Source: Catenibacterium sp. co_0103
GTDB taxonomy: Bacteria; Bacillota_I; Bacilli_A; Erysipelotrichales; Coprobacillaceae
DNA length: 64,000 bases
Direction of reading: 5' to 3'
Assembly (NCBI RefSeq): GCF_004168205.1
Contig: NZ_RCYB01000001.1
Location: forward strand, 1-64,000
Part shown: positions 1 to 8,085 of the stretch, one piece after another
How positions within the stretch are numbered: position 1 is the stretch's first letter
Layout of the letters: the number at the start of each line of letters is the position of its first letter
The notes under the pieces: model-generated
Databases searched by the model: none
What the model was told of the DNA's origin: nothing
What the model saw: only the letters and a program-made list of their open reading frames with translations
Made by a program: the position numbers and the translations under genes

Positions 1-273
1 TTTAGAAGCAGCACCGTTGCAGAGATGAGCCCTTTTGCGAATACTCTTACCAACTGGAAAAAAGAGATCATCAACAGCTTCATAATTGTGGATGACAAGG
101 CAAACAGAAAGATGAACACTGCCATCGTTGAAAACAGAAACAAGTCCATCAAGCTCCTCAAGCATGCCTCAAACGGCTATCTGAACTGGGAGAGATTTCG
201 CAATCGTATCCTTTATACATTAAATGAGGATACAACCTTCTATTACACAAGTATCAGAAAGGATGGTAAATAA
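1..273 (+). pseudogene. ISL3-family transposase, C-terminal part (cut by window edge)
   Basis: The reading frame is open from base 1 and ends at the TAA at 271-273, so only the last 90 residues or so are visible. The tail contains the pattern of the ISL3 DDE transposase C-terminus: a W-x-x-E-I-x-N-x-F stretch, a block in the place of the family's NxxIKxLKR motif (here NKSIKLLKHAS), and GYLNWERFRNRIL, which matches the usual GYRNFERFRNRIL. Whether the whole gene is intact cannot be judged from this window. It is followed two bases later by a small ORF that probably travels with the element. An N-terminal zinc-finger fragment of the same family lies at 3600-3830, so ISL3 elements have been active here. 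Confidence 0.75.
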
Positions 274-274
274 T

Positions 275-469
275 ATGAGTAAGGTGTTTAAGCTTATTGT
301 TGATGAGAGTAATGAACCAGTAATACTTGAGGAAGATGAAGTTTTAGAGGATATTCTTATTCGTCTGGAGTCTATGTCTCACCGAATTGATGATATTCAG
401 TATTCCCTAATAAAAAATAACGATGAAGACTCATCGTTAGATTTAGATATTTCTGAAATAGACTTCTAG
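275..469 (+). CDS. small acidic protein downstream of ISL3 transposase
   Basis: This 64-residue ORF starts at the ATG at 275, almost touching the transposase stop, with GGATGG just upstream as a weak ribosome site. The product is rich in Asp and Glu (ILEEDEVLEDIL near residue 17 and a DEDSSLDLDISEID tail), has no cysteine and no membrane segment, and is predicted mostly helical in the middle. Tight coupling to the transposase suggests it belongs to the same element, perhaps as an accessory or passenger ORF, but I do not recognise a family. An in-frame ATG at 224 lies inside the transposase frame and is unlikely to be used. Confidence 0.5.
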   Translation: MSKVFKLIVDESNEPVILEEDEVLEDILIRLESMSHRIDDIQYSLIKNNDEDSSLDLDISEIDF

Positions 470-482
470 ACTATAAAGAAAT

Positions 483-503
483 AAGGGGTGAGATTCACCC
501 CTT
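483..503. repeat. perfect 9-bp inverted repeat after the ISL3 unit
   Basis: AAGGGGTGA and TCACCCCTT pair perfectly around a 3-base loop. No T-run follows, so it is either a weak terminator for the + strand ORFs or part of the end of the insertion sequence. Confidence 0.45.
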
Positions 504-550
504 ACTGCGTAATAATTAAAATTTAGGAAACCCCTAGTTATTTTAAATTA

Positions 551-581
551 CCAAAAAAAGAAGGTTATTTTTAACCTTCTT
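551..581 (-). terminator. intrinsic terminator of the NlpC/P60 gene
   Basis: On the minus strand the arms AGAAGGTTA and TAACCTTCT form a hairpin directly at the stop codon of the wall-hydrolase gene. They are followed by a run of seven T, the standard layout of a Rho-independent terminator. Confidence 0.8.
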
Positions 582-2109
582 ATCTTCTACCTGCTCCTGC
601 ATAGTGTGCAGAATAATATCCACTATTTAATGAAGAAACAACTACACCTGTCTTAGAGTTTGCAGCATGGATGAACTGTCCGCCACCAATATAGATACCT
701 ACATGAGAAATACCTGATTTATAAGTTCCAGCGAAGAATACTAAGTCACCAGCTGTTAAGCCATCCTTAGATACTCTTGAAGTTCCACTATACTGAGCTG
801 CTGCAGTTCTAGGTAATGATTTACCATTCTGACTATATACCCAAGAAGTGAATCCTGAACAGTCAAATACTGTTGGTCCAGAAGCACCCATACGATATGC
901 ACAGCCGAGTCTTGAACGTGCTGTTCCAACGATACCACCTTGTGCAGCGCCTCCGCCAAGACCACCAAAGTTATAGCTTACGCCTTTGTTGCTCTTGTAG
1001 TTCTTGTTGTTAGTTTTTACTTGTACTACTGGTGCAGCAGATACATTGATCTTTGCACTTGTTTCAGATCTATTACCAGCATTATCAGTAACTCTGTAAT
1101 AAACACGATAAGCGCCAGCTTTGTTTGTATTAACAGTTCCAGTAATTTCTACTTTACCTGTTACATCACCATCTAAGTTATCGATAGCTGATGCTAAGTT
1201 TGATTTAGGATCAAATGAAGTACCATACTTCACATCTACATTATCGCTTTTTAATGTAATTGCTGGTCCAGCCATATCTGCAACTTTTACTTCATAATCA
1301 TTTGAAGTCTGGTTTCCAGAACTATCTGTTGCAGTTACCTTGATTGGCTGTGAATCAGTTAGATTTCTAGTATCTACATTACCTTCTACATTAACTGTAG
1401 GGTTCACATCATAGTTATCCTTAATATCAACATAATTGTGAATATCGAAACCATCACCATAGTTAACAGTGATATTACCATTCTTTAAATTCATTTCTGG
1501 CGCAATTGTATCACCAACATTGAATGTAAAGTCTTTTTCTGCTTTATTACCTGTGTTATCTTCAACAGTTGCATGGATTACCTGTTCACCTAAAACAGAT
1601 GTATCTAAGCCACGATCGAAAGTAATGAAATCAGAAACATCACCATCTACATTATCAGTTGCTTTGATGTACTGTTTTAAATCATTGTTGCCATTTGCTT
1701 CAACATCGATTACATAACCATCATTATTTACTGATTCTAATGCAGGTGCTTCTGTATCAACAACTTTAACTTCAACTTCTTTAGTTGTTTCGTTGTTGAA
1801 TGCATCCTTTACAGTAACATTAACTTTATAAGTTCCAATCTGATCCTTCTGATAAGAAGTATCATTAATTTCAGTTTTAATAACACTTACTGTATCTCTA
1901 TTATCTGATACAGTGAAATCACTTGCTTTTAATTCTGTTCCGAATGGTACTTCAAGCTTATTTGAATGAACAATAGGTGCTGTTCTATCAGCTGCTGCAT
2001 AACCTACTAATGCAAATGCTGAAATAGCGACTACTGGAATAAACATTGTCTTCTGAGTTTTAATACGATCTAGCATGAAATCTACAACTTCTTTAGTTTT
2101 CTTATCCAT
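580..2109 (-). CDS. membrane-anchored NlpC/P60 cell-wall hydrolase with Ig-like repeats
   Basis: Probable peptidoglycan endopeptidase exported and held at the cell surface. From the ATG at 2109 (509 aa) the order is: short basic cytoplasmic segment, one hydrophobic segment near residues 22-41 (signal anchor), about four tandem DUF5011/Ig-like repeats from about 43 to 355 (each with a TAPxI/xGxxxD start and a DNxGN end), a flexible linker, and an NlpC/P60 domain at about 389-509. The catalytic cysteine is in FDCSGF (about C417), with histidines in HVGIYIGGG and FIHAAN. The usual PYVWGG entry is replaced by CAYRMGASG. An upstream GTG at 2118 is in frame but abuts the GGGAG ribosome site, so the ATG eight bases after that site is preferred. 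Single-gene unit with its own terminator. Confidence 0.88.
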   Translation of the reverse strand: MDKKTKEVVDFMLDRIKTQKTMFIPVVAISAFALVGYAAADRTAPIVHSNKLEVPFGTELKASDFTVSDNRDTVSVIKTEINDTSYQKDQIGTYKVNVTVKDAFNNETTKEVEVKVVDTEAPALESVNNDGYVIDVEANGNNDLKQYIKATDNVDGDVSDFITFDRGLDTSVLGEQVIHATVEDNTGNKAEKDFTFNVGDTIAPEMNLKNGNITVNYGDGFDIHNYVDIKDNYDVNPTVNVEGNVDTRNLTDSQPIKVTATDSSGNQTSNDYEVKVADMAGPAITLKSDNVDVKYGTSFDPKSNLASAIDNLDGDVTGKVEITGTVNTNKAGAYRVYYRVTDNAGNRSETSAKINVSAAPVVQVKTNNKNYKSNKGVSYNFGGLGGGAAQGGIVGTARSRLGCAYRMGASGPTVFDCSGFTSWVYSQNGKSLPRTAAAQYSGTSRVSKDGLTAGDLVFFAGTYKSGISHVGIYIGGGQFIHAANSKTGVVVSSLNSGYYSAHYAGAGRR

Positions 2110-2269
2110 GTAATCCACTCCCTTTCTTTACGACAATGACTATTATATCACTCTGTACAAAAAAATAAAGAACTTTCTTAAGAAATTTTTAAGAAATATA
2201 AAAAATAGTTGAATATATCAACTCTTTTTTGATTAAGAATTATTTAATAATGTTGTAAGAATTATGGTA

Positions 2270-3415
2270 TTAAGCACGTTTTTCTTTAAATGTTAAGGAT
2301 AATGCTAAAGCGGTTACAATTAATACGGATAAAAACAAATAGAATGGTGTCATTGTAGAGAAGCTATCAATCAGTTTTCCACCAATTAACTGTACGACTG
2401 CAGCTCCAATTCCTCTACCTACTGTTGCCTGTAAGCCAAAAGCTGTAGAGACATACTTATCTTCTACAATTTCCATGATTAATCTTACTGTAATCATAGT
2501 AAAGAGAATAGTAGATAGGCCTTTGAATACAAATACTGCCACAATTAAATTTGGATTAGGTAATGTTGCATACCAAACAAAGTTGACTATAGACATGGCA
2601 CATGCAAAGAGCATGATATGTTTATATGAGAACTTCTTAATAATAAAGTCAGTTGCAAGTATTGCAGGTACTTCAAATAATGTCGCAAATAACTGGTATG
2701 TACCTACCATGGATGCTGTTCCACCTACTGATTTAATAAATACTGAGATATAAGTGAAATTAGCTGTACAAGCGCCCCAGAAGAAGAAAGAGATTAATAG
2801 GAATATAATGTACTGCTTATTCTTAAAGAGGCTCTTATAGGCTTCTTTTGAGCTATATTCTACTTTTATTTCAGTCTGCACTTCTTCTGGATCATTGACT
2901 CTTAGAATACAGATAAGAACTGTTATTGTACCAAAGAGGAAAATAACAAAGATAGAAATAGGTGCAATCACATCATAAACTAAACCACATAACTGAGCAC
3001 TAATGGCATAACCAACAGAACCCCATAATCTGATCTTACCAAAGTCATAAGGTGAAGAAACACCAATTCTGTCCGTTAATGGTGTCACTGCATTAAATAA
3101 GGCAAGAATAGTCGCACTAGTAATTAATAGAATAATTAGCTGATGTGAGAACATAAAGATAACATTCATTACTACTGTAATAAATAATGCTACTAAAGAT
3201 ACCTTTCTAGGTGAACGGAAGCGGTCTGCCAATGTTCCTAGATAAGGCTGAGCAAAGATTGAAAATAGTGGTGCTGATGAAGTAATGAGTGATATCTGTT
3301 GAGCATTAAAATGAATATCACTTAAATATAAAGCAAGCATTGCATTGTAACAGGCAAATGCAAAATAAAAGAAAAATGATGTACCAGCATGATACATATA
3401 GCTGTTCTTTTTCAT
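2270..3415 (-). CDS. MFS permease (MFS_1-like / LacY-type subfamily)
   Basis: A 381-residue polytopic protein with about 12 membrane segments and no signal peptide, the normal size of the major facilitator superfamily. The early YLGTLADRFRSPRK loop fits the conserved MFS motif A, and FGKIRLWGSVGYAI around residue 125 is typical of the LacY-like MFS_1_like group (sugar or nucleoside proton symporters). Substrate cannot be told from sequence. A good ribosome site (GGAGGGAAC) precedes the ATG. It is transcribed away from the decayed region on its right and has no obvious functional partner next to it. Confidence 0.8.
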   Translation of the reverse strand: MKKNSYMYHAGTSFFFYFAFACYNAMLALYLSDIHFNAQQISLITSSAPLFSIFAQPYLGTLADRFRSPRKVSLVALFITVVMNVIFMFSHQLIILLITSATILALFNAVTPLTDRIGVSSPYDFGKIRLWGSVGYAISAQLCGLVYDVIAPISIFVIFLFGTITVLICILRVNDPEEVQTEIKVEYSSKEAYKSLFKNKQYIIFLLISFFFWGACTANFTYISVFIKSVGGTASMVGTYQLFATLFEVPAILATDFIIKKFSYKHIMLFACAMSIVNFVWYATLPNPNLIVAVFVFKGLSTILFTMITVRLIMEIVEDKYVSTAFGLQATVGRGIGAAVVQLIGGKLIDSFSTMTPFYLFLSVLIVTALALSLTFKEKRA

Positions 3416-3497
3416 GTTGTTCCCTCCAACGTTCCATTATAACTATATATTTAAAAAAATCTTCAATTTTTCATATAATGTAAGGGAATTGTAAAAA

Positions 3498-3520
3498 AGT
3501 CTAACTCAGTGAGTTAGGCT
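3498..3520 (-). terminator. terminator-like hairpin upstream of the MFS gene
   Basis: AGCCTAACTC and GAGTTAGACT (minus strand) pair with one G-T wobble and are followed by six T. It would stop leftward transcription coming from the decayed region before it reaches the permease gene. Confidence 0.6.
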
Positions 3521-3599
3521 CGTTTATCAAAATCATGTCCTGGATCGAATGCTAACACATAGAATACACTGCCACAGTCCACTCCAAATAAGACAAACT

Positions 3600-3830
3600 T
3601 CTCTTTATTATATCACACTTAAGAGAACCATTATCTCCTGTCCAGAATGCGGCAGTAGAATGAATATTAAGGACTATAGAAAATGTAAAGTCATGCATAA
3701 CATGATAAGAGGCAAGAACACTTTTCTAATACTTAAAAAGAGAAGATTAGTATGTCCTCAATGTAATAAGGTAGTGACAGAGGAAAACACTTCTACAGAG
3801 AAAAGTCATAGCAGATTATCTCAAACCTCA
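3600..3830 (+). pseudogene. ISL3 transposase N-terminal zinc-finger fragment
   Basis: This short open frame encodes a CPECGS...CPQCNK pair of CxxC knuckles separated by about 34 residues, with LILKKRRLVCPQC between them. This is the N-terminal zinc-binding domain of ISL3-family transposases, which reads I.L.KRRY.C..C in typical members. The catalytic part is missing: similarity stops near 3800-3830, where a reverse-transcriptase-like fragment begins on the opposite strand. It has no convincing start codon of its own and is best read as a dead insertion-sequence remnant. It is not the missing head of the transposase at 1-273, which lies upstream of it on the same strand. Confidence 0.65.
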
Positions 3831-3840
3831 GAAATGAAAA

Positions 3841-4025
3841 TCATGAATTAAAATCCGATCGGATTATTACAAAATCGTTCATGTTCTTTAGTGCTGGTAT
3901 TGTGTTAAAGAGCAAGTTAATAATCTTACTTCTACTTTCATATTCAATCTTAAACACTTTATCTAAACGCTTCTTCAAATAATGACAAATAAAATTTTCA
4001 GCCGATAATTTAGGATAATGGTAAC
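3841..4025 (-). pseudogene. reverse-transcriptase-like fragment, part 2 (split by mini-element)
   Basis: The minus-strand frame downstream of the mini-element reads about 60 residues ending NMNDFVIIRSDFNS before a TGA. The block YESRSKIINLLF followed by FVIIRSDF resembles the start of a bacterial reverse transcriptase domain (the retron/abortive-infection type, where xxIRxDxxxFF holds the first catalytic aspartate). The frame continues upstream on the far side of the mini-element at about 4692-4727. Joining the two gives IEEEITKDVISYHYPKLSAE without a stop. No start codon is visible upstream and the rest of the polymerase, including the YxDD region, is absent, so this is a relic. The family call is by eye only. 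Confidence 0.45.
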
Positions 4026-4225
4026 TGACTACTCCCACGGGCAAGCCCGTGGGGTTCTGATTGCCAAGTGTAGCTTGTAATCGTACATCATTTTCAGACT
4101 TTGGAGTTACAAGTGTAAATCTATTTGAATCAGAACTTTCACTACCAAGCAGTCCAGCGACCACATTAACGGTAAATTTCTACTTTCGCAAGGAAGTATA
4201 GTCAATCTCCCTGAATATGTTTTAC
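4026..4225 (-). ncRNA. putative omega RNA (guide RNA) of the mini-element
   Basis: In TnpB elements the right end plus the 3' part of tnpB is transcribed as the omega RNA, and its guide is the flanking DNA just past the right end. This segment is nearly identical to the corresponding end of the full element and ends in the same CCCACGGGC-TT-GCCCGTGGG hairpin and GAGTAGTCA. If expressed, its guide would start at 4025 and run leftward (GTTACCATTATCC...), inside the reverse-transcriptase relic. Expression is inferred, not shown. Confidence 0.45.
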
Positions 4226-4691
4226 GCTATCTTAATTCCGCTATTTAATACCTTGATCTCGTTAACCTTAATCCATTCGATTAGAGCTTTTTTTTGCTGT
4301 AACACTTATCAAATTCAGAAATACATTTGTTTTTATCTGTATCTTGGGTTCTGTAATCGTAACAGTATAATAGGAATGATGAATACCAGTCTCTTTGTGC
4401 CTCAGTACCATCTTGCAGCTTATACATTCGGTCAGATAGTCTCTTTTTAACACAGTCATCAACAGTATGGTCATATTGACTTGCTCTGTAATCATTAGAT
4501 ACTTCAATATATATATACCACCTGATATCTTGAATTTCTGTTCTACAGCAGCTTGAAACCCAGAAGGACATCTGTTCTTCATAGACCTGCCAAAACGTTT
4601 TTTCTTATTAAACTTACCCTTATGCTTAACTCAAGTAAAAATTATGTGGCTTTCATCCCATAGGCAAGCCTATGGGTTTTTCGCTACTAAT
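4026..4691 (-). mobile_element. 666-bp deletion derivative of the IS605/TnpB element (mini-element)
   Basis: Read on the minus strand it has a left-end hairpin (4657-4676), the conserved tail GGGATGAAAGCCACAT, a deletion joint near 4610-4630, then about 125 codons of the 3' end of tnpB, about 190 noncoding bases and a right-end hairpin (4034-4053). It is a copy of the element at 54285-56913 with about two kilobases removed (all of tnpA, the small ORF and most of tnpB). The tnpB remnant is also frameshifted by a TA expansion. The last 215 bases differ from the full copy at only about four positions. Both ends needed for single-strand transposition are kept, so it is a MITE/PATE-like non-autonomous element. 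Boundaries are uncertain by about three bases. Confidence 0.85.
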
Positions 4692-4727
4692 TTATAACAT
4701 CCTTTGTAATTTCCTCTTCTATTATTC
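4692..4727 (-). pseudogene. reverse-transcriptase-like fragment, part 1
   Basis: The dozen codons on the upstream side of the mini-element, read on the minus strand, are in frame with the fragment at 3841-4025 once the element is removed. A TAA stops the frame just upstream at about 4728-4730 and no ATG is present, so the gene's beginning has been lost. Confidence 0.35.
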
Positions 4728-4785
4728 TTTATATATACTAATCACATAACCGTCTCAATTTCTAGTTATATTTCCAATAATTGAA

Positions 4786-5757
4786 CTATGTCTCTTCGAA
4801 TATCCTTAACCTCTTAACAATCTCCTCCGGCTCTGGCAACATTGCTTTCATCGCTTCCGGTAACGTATTTCTTAACTGATATGTAGCCACACCTATCGGA
4901 GCATTAATATTCTTCAACGCATACTCTACATAAGTTTTATCCTTACTCTTGCAAATAATAATTCCGATTGACGGATTCTCATCTGGCAATTTGAGCTGCT
5001 CGTCCAACGTTGTCAAATACAACTGCATCTTTCCGGCATATTCTGCTTCAAATTCACCTATTTTCAACTCTATGGCTATCAGACTTCTCAACCTTCTATG
5101 AAAAAGTAATAAATCAATATACAAATCTCTGCTTCCTGCCATCAGATGATATTGATTTCCGATGAATGTATAATCTCCACCCATTTCTATCAAAAACGCT
5201 CTTATGTTATTTACCAATTGCATTTCTAATTCGTGTTCAGCGTATTCAGGTGACAATTCCGCAAAATCAAATATATATTCATCTTTTACCGCAAGCTTAG
5301 CCTGTACACTTTGCTCTACCGAAAGCGTTAAATCAAAATTCGTCTGATTCAACAAATATTTCTCATAGGTCTGTGCTTCGATAAAATTAGTTAAGATGCG
5401 TTTTGTCCATCCATATCTTTTCACCATCTGAATGTAAAATTCCCTTTGCAAAACATCCTTACACTTTTCCATAATAATGATGTTATTGCTCCAGCTAATT
5501 TCTCGCACCAATGGTGCGAGTTTTTCAGAATCACGGTAAGTTAAATAAAAATTACGCATTCGCCACAGATTGGCTGCTGAATATCCCTTTGCTCCGGGAA
5601 ACTTTTTTTGCAATTCTGTTGAGAGTACTTGAACAATTGATTTTCCCCAATCATTTTCTTCCTGCTGTCTATAAATTTCTTCTCCAATTTCCCAATACAA
5701 ATTTACAGTTTCTGAATTGATTGATTTCAGAACCTGATACTGCTTTTTATGGATCAA
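4786..5757 (-). CDS. DUF1016 / YhcG-family PD-(D/E)XK nuclease, probably N-terminally damaged
   Basis: This 323-codon frame has the two parts of the YhcG family: an N-terminal helical DUF1016_N region (QVLKSINSETVNLYWEIGEEIY, KGYSAANLWRMRNFY, LAPLVREISWSNNIIIMEK) and a C-terminal nuclease domain (about 190-300) with DLYIDLLLFHRRLRSLIAIELK, where D...ExK fits the catalytic signature. The only start for the frame is a TTG at 5757. Upstream the frame continues recognisably (ATG at 5824, NEIVGYEPLMDD) but is cut by a TGA at about 5764-5766. So the natural start has probably been separated by a nonsense mutation and the gene may be inactive. Function in the family is unclear; nuclease or defence-related roles have been proposed. 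It sits between an IS relic and the ATPase operon. Confidence 0.7.
   Translation of the reverse strand: MIHKKQYQVLKSINSETVNLYWEIGEEIYRQQEENDWGKSIVQVLSTELQKKFPGAKGYSAANLWRMRNFYLTYRDSEKLAPLVREISWSNNIIIMEKCKDVLQREFYIQMVKRYGWTKRILTNFIEAQTYEKYLLNQTNFDLTLSVEQSVQAKLAVKDEYIFDFAELSPEYAEHELEMQLVNNIRAFLIEMGGDYTFIGNQYHLMAGSRDLYIDLLLFHRRLRSLIAIELKIGEFEAEYAGKMQLYLTTLDEQLKLPDENPSIGIIICKSKDKTYVEYALKNINAPIGVATYQLRNTLPEAMKAMLPEPEEIVKRLRIFEET
5502..5520. repeat. 19-base palindrome, copy 1 (inside yhcG)
   Basis: CTCGCACCAATGGTGCGAG, perfectly self-complementary around the central base, lies in the codons for LAPLVRE. A second copy differing only at the centre lies at 5826-5844. Confidence 0.7.
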
Positions 5758-5860
5758 ATCTTTTCAATCATCCATAAGTGGTTCATATCCCACAATTTCA
5801 TTCTTTCCCATGCACTTCTCCATTTCTCGCACCATTGGTGCGAGTTTTATAATTCAACCA
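5758..5860 (-). pseudogene. YhcG N-terminus cut off by TGA, fused to a repeat of an internal YhcG segment
   Basis: On the minus strand the frame before the TGA reads KLAPMVRE-MEKCMGKNEIVGYEPLMDD. The first half repeats the internal YhcG segment LAPLVREISWSNNIIIMEKC with about ten codons deleted, while the second half looks like a normal YhcG N-terminus. This is best explained by recombination between two neighbouring yhcG copies followed by decay. Confidence 0.4.
5826..5844. repeat. 19-base palindrome, copy 2 (upstream of yhcG)
   Basis: CTCGCACCATTGGTGCGAG. It is the same sequence as 5502-5520 apart from the central base, and it lies in a relic that repeats the coding segment, so it reflects gene duplication more likely than an operator. 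Confidence 0.65.
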
Positions 5861-5971
5861 GCTTGATATCCTGTTTTTCTATTTCTTCACAAATCTCATG
5901 ATTTCATACACCTCACTTTATACTCTACTTATTTATACTGCATAAAGCGGTTATTTTCTAATTCAATATAT

Positions 5972-5999
5972 AAAAAAACTGGTACACGAGGTACCAGTT
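5972..5999 (-). terminator. terminator of the V-type ATPase operon
   Basis: AACTGGTAC and GTACCAGTT pair perfectly around a five-base loop, overlapping the stop codon of the subunit D gene, and are followed on the minus strand by seven T. Confidence 0.85.
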
Positions 6000-6633
6000 A
6001 TGCCTTTCTTTTTGCAGCTTCTTGTCTATTCTTTTGTGCTTTAATAACTTTCTGTCTTGAGAATTCTTCTCTGTCCTTTTCATCCAAGGCTTCTGTAATC
6101 ATCTTTACAGTCGCTTCAAAACGAGGGATAGAGATGTTCTGTAATGCGTTAGCACGCTTTTGTGTCTTACGAATATTATTCGCTAAACGATATACAGAGT
6201 TTTCTACTTCTGCAAGCTTTACTGTCATTTCTTTTACATGATAGAAACAGATATAAGCATAATCTACCTTAGAGTTCGCACGTTCAAAACCATAACCAAC
6301 TCTTAATGGTGTTTTCTCATATTCAATCTTAGGTAATTCTACACCCATAACTGAACGATACTTGACACTAATACCTTCATCAATAGGTACACCTTCTACA
6401 ACATCAGAAATAATACCTAAAGATTCATTTGCTTCACGTAATGCTGCATAAGCACGATCATAAGAATCAGTGATGTCATCACGGATTTCTTTTACATCAT
6501 CAAGTAATGACATCATTTCTTTAATTAAGACATTTCTTTTCTTATCGAGCAGGTCATAACCAAGTCTAGCAAGTTCAAGAGACTTCTTGGTTGCCATCAA
6601 ATTCCCTTTAGTAGGGACAACCTGATTAGCCAT
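5998..6633 (-). CDS. ntpD: V-type ATPase subunit D (central shaft)
   Basis: Last gene of the V-type ATPase operon. The 211-residue protein has the family layout: an N-terminal [29 protein letters not shown] helix that inserts into the A3B3 ring, a central region, and a C-terminal helix with [24 protein letters not shown] followed by a charged tail. Subunit D with subunit F forms the rotor shaft that couples ATP hydrolysis in the cytoplasm to the membrane K ring. Its start overlaps the end of the subunit B gene by eight bases, which indicates translational coupling. The terminator hairpin begins at its stop codon. Confidence 0.95.
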   Translation of the reverse strand: MANQVVPTKGNLMATKKSLELARLGYDLLDKKRNVLIKEMMSLLDDVKEIRDDITDSYDRAYAALREANESLGIISDVVEGVPIDEGISVKYRSVMGVELPKIEYEKTPLRVGYGFERANSKVDYAYICFYHVKEMTVKLAEVENSVYRLANNIRKTQKRANALQNISIPRFEATVKMITEALDEKDREEFSRQKVIKAQKNRQEAAKRKA

Positions 6634-8074
6634 TAGTTACAGCGTCTTTCAATTCTTTGATGACTACATCTTCGTGTAAATTAAATTCTTTGACTGCTTT
6701 TTCATGATCATAGAATTTATCTACAACAGCATTATCAATACGGTCCAATGTATTCTTTGGAAGAACTGATAATAGTAACCATCCAAGGTCTAGGGTTTCT
6801 TCGATAGATCTATTTGTATCGAATCCCTGATTAAGGAAGTGCTGCTCGAAAAGACGACCAAATTCCATATATTTCTTATCAGCTTCTGATAATTCATCTT
6901 CACCGATAACTGATGTTAATGACTTAACATCCTGTACATGGGCATAACATGCAAATAACTGGTTGGCAACATCCTGGTGGTCAGCTCTTGTAAAGCCTTC
7001 ACCGATACCATCCTTCATAAGTCTTGAAAGTGATGGAAGAACACCAACTGGTGGATAAATACCAGTCGCATTTAATTCAGGATCAAGAGTAATCTGTCCT
7101 TCTGTGATGTAACCAGTTAAGTCAGGAACTGGGTGTGTAATATCGTTGTTAGGCATTGTAAGGATTGGAATCTGTGTAACAGAACCCTTAGCGCCCTTTG
7201 CAATACCAGCTCTTTCATATAATGAAGCAAGGTCAGAATAAAGATAACCTGGATAACCTTTACGACCTGGGATTTCACCTTTACTTGAAGAGAATTCACG
7301 TAATGCTTCACAATAAGAAGTAACATCAGTATAGATTACAAGAACATGCATATCATGTTCAAATGCTAGATATTCAGCAGCAGTTAATGCACAACGAGGT
7401 GTTAAGATACGTTCGATGATTGGGTCATTAGATAAGTTCATGAACATAACTACTCTCTGCATAACCCCTGCTTCTTCAAATGATCTTCTGAAGTAGTTAG
7501 CTACGTCATTAGTAACACCCATTGCAGCAAAGACAACAGCGAAGCCTTGTCCTGCTTCATCGGCAATTTTAGCCTGTTTTACAATCTGTACAGCTAACTG
7601 GTTATGAGGTAAACCAGAACCTGAGAAGATTGGTAGCTTCTGACCTCTAATTAGAGTCATTAGACAGTCAATAGAAGAAATACCTGTGTTGATATAGTTT
7701 CTTGGATATACACGAGAAACTGGGTTAAGAGGCTGACCATTGATATCAGCACTCTTTTCAGCATAAATATCTCCAAGACCATCAATTGGTCTACCTGCAC
7801 CAGAGAAGACACGGCCAAGCATTTCCATTGATAATGGTAATTCCATTGGATGACCTAATAGTCTTGTCTTAGTATTCGCAAGTGATAAAGCGTTAGTTCC
7901 TTCAAATACCTGAACAACAACTCTTTCACCTTCAATTTCTACAATACGACCAGAACGTGTTGAACCATCTTTTAACTGTAGTTCAACCATTTCATCATAA
8001 GATGCATCTTTAACGTGATCTAATACGACGAGTGGTCCATTAATTTCACTTAAACCTACATATTGAAGTGCCAT
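6626..8074 (-). CDS. ntpB: V-type ATPase subunit B (non-catalytic)
   Basis: A 482-residue homologue of the V/A-type ATPase B subunit. It has the beta-barrel start ([18 protein letters not shown]), the nucleotide-domain segment [17 protein letters not shown], which replaces a true Walker A P-loop and so marks the non-catalytic subunit, and [26 protein letters not shown] near the C-terminus. Three copies alternate with subunit A in the soluble head. The gene follows subunit A after 11 bases and overlaps subunit D by eight. Confidence 0.96.
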   Translation of the reverse strand: MALQYVGLSEINGPLVVLDHVKDASYDEMVELQLKDGSTRSGRIVEIEGERVVVQVFEGTNALSLANTKTRLLGHPMELPLSMEMLGRVFSGAGRPIDGLGDIYAEKSADINGQPLNPVSRVYPRNYINTGISSIDCLMTLIRGQKLPIFSGSGLPHNQLAVQIVKQAKIADEAGQGFAVVFAAMGVTNDVANYFRRSFEEAGVMQRVVMFMNLSNDPIIERILTPRCALTAAEYLAFEHDMHVLVIYTDVTSYCEALREFSSSKGEIPGRKGYPGYLYSDLASLYERAGIAKGAKGSVTQIPILTMPNNDITHPVPDLTGYITEGQITLDPELNATGIYPPVGVLPSLSRLMKDGIGEGFTRADHQDVANQLFACYAHVQDVKSLTSVIGEDELSEADKKYMEFGRLFEQHFLNQGFDTNRSIEETLDLGWLLLSVLPKNTLDRIDNAVVDKFYDHEKAVKEFNLHEDVVIKELKDAVTNG

Positions 8075-8085
8075 GTTACCCCTCC

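Noticed and set aside
3841-4164. A 107-codon minus-strand ORF starting at 4164
   Set aside because: Its first half is the noncoding right end of the mini-element and only the second half (RT-like) is meaningful; it is a chimera created by the insertion.
4268-4582. ORFs of about 100 codons on the minus strand at 4268-4582
   Set aside because: They are out-of-frame pieces of the tnpB 3' end in the mini-element, not genes.
5826-5844. Operator of yhcG
   Set aside because: The palindrome also occurs within coding sequence with matching flanking codons, so duplication explains it better.
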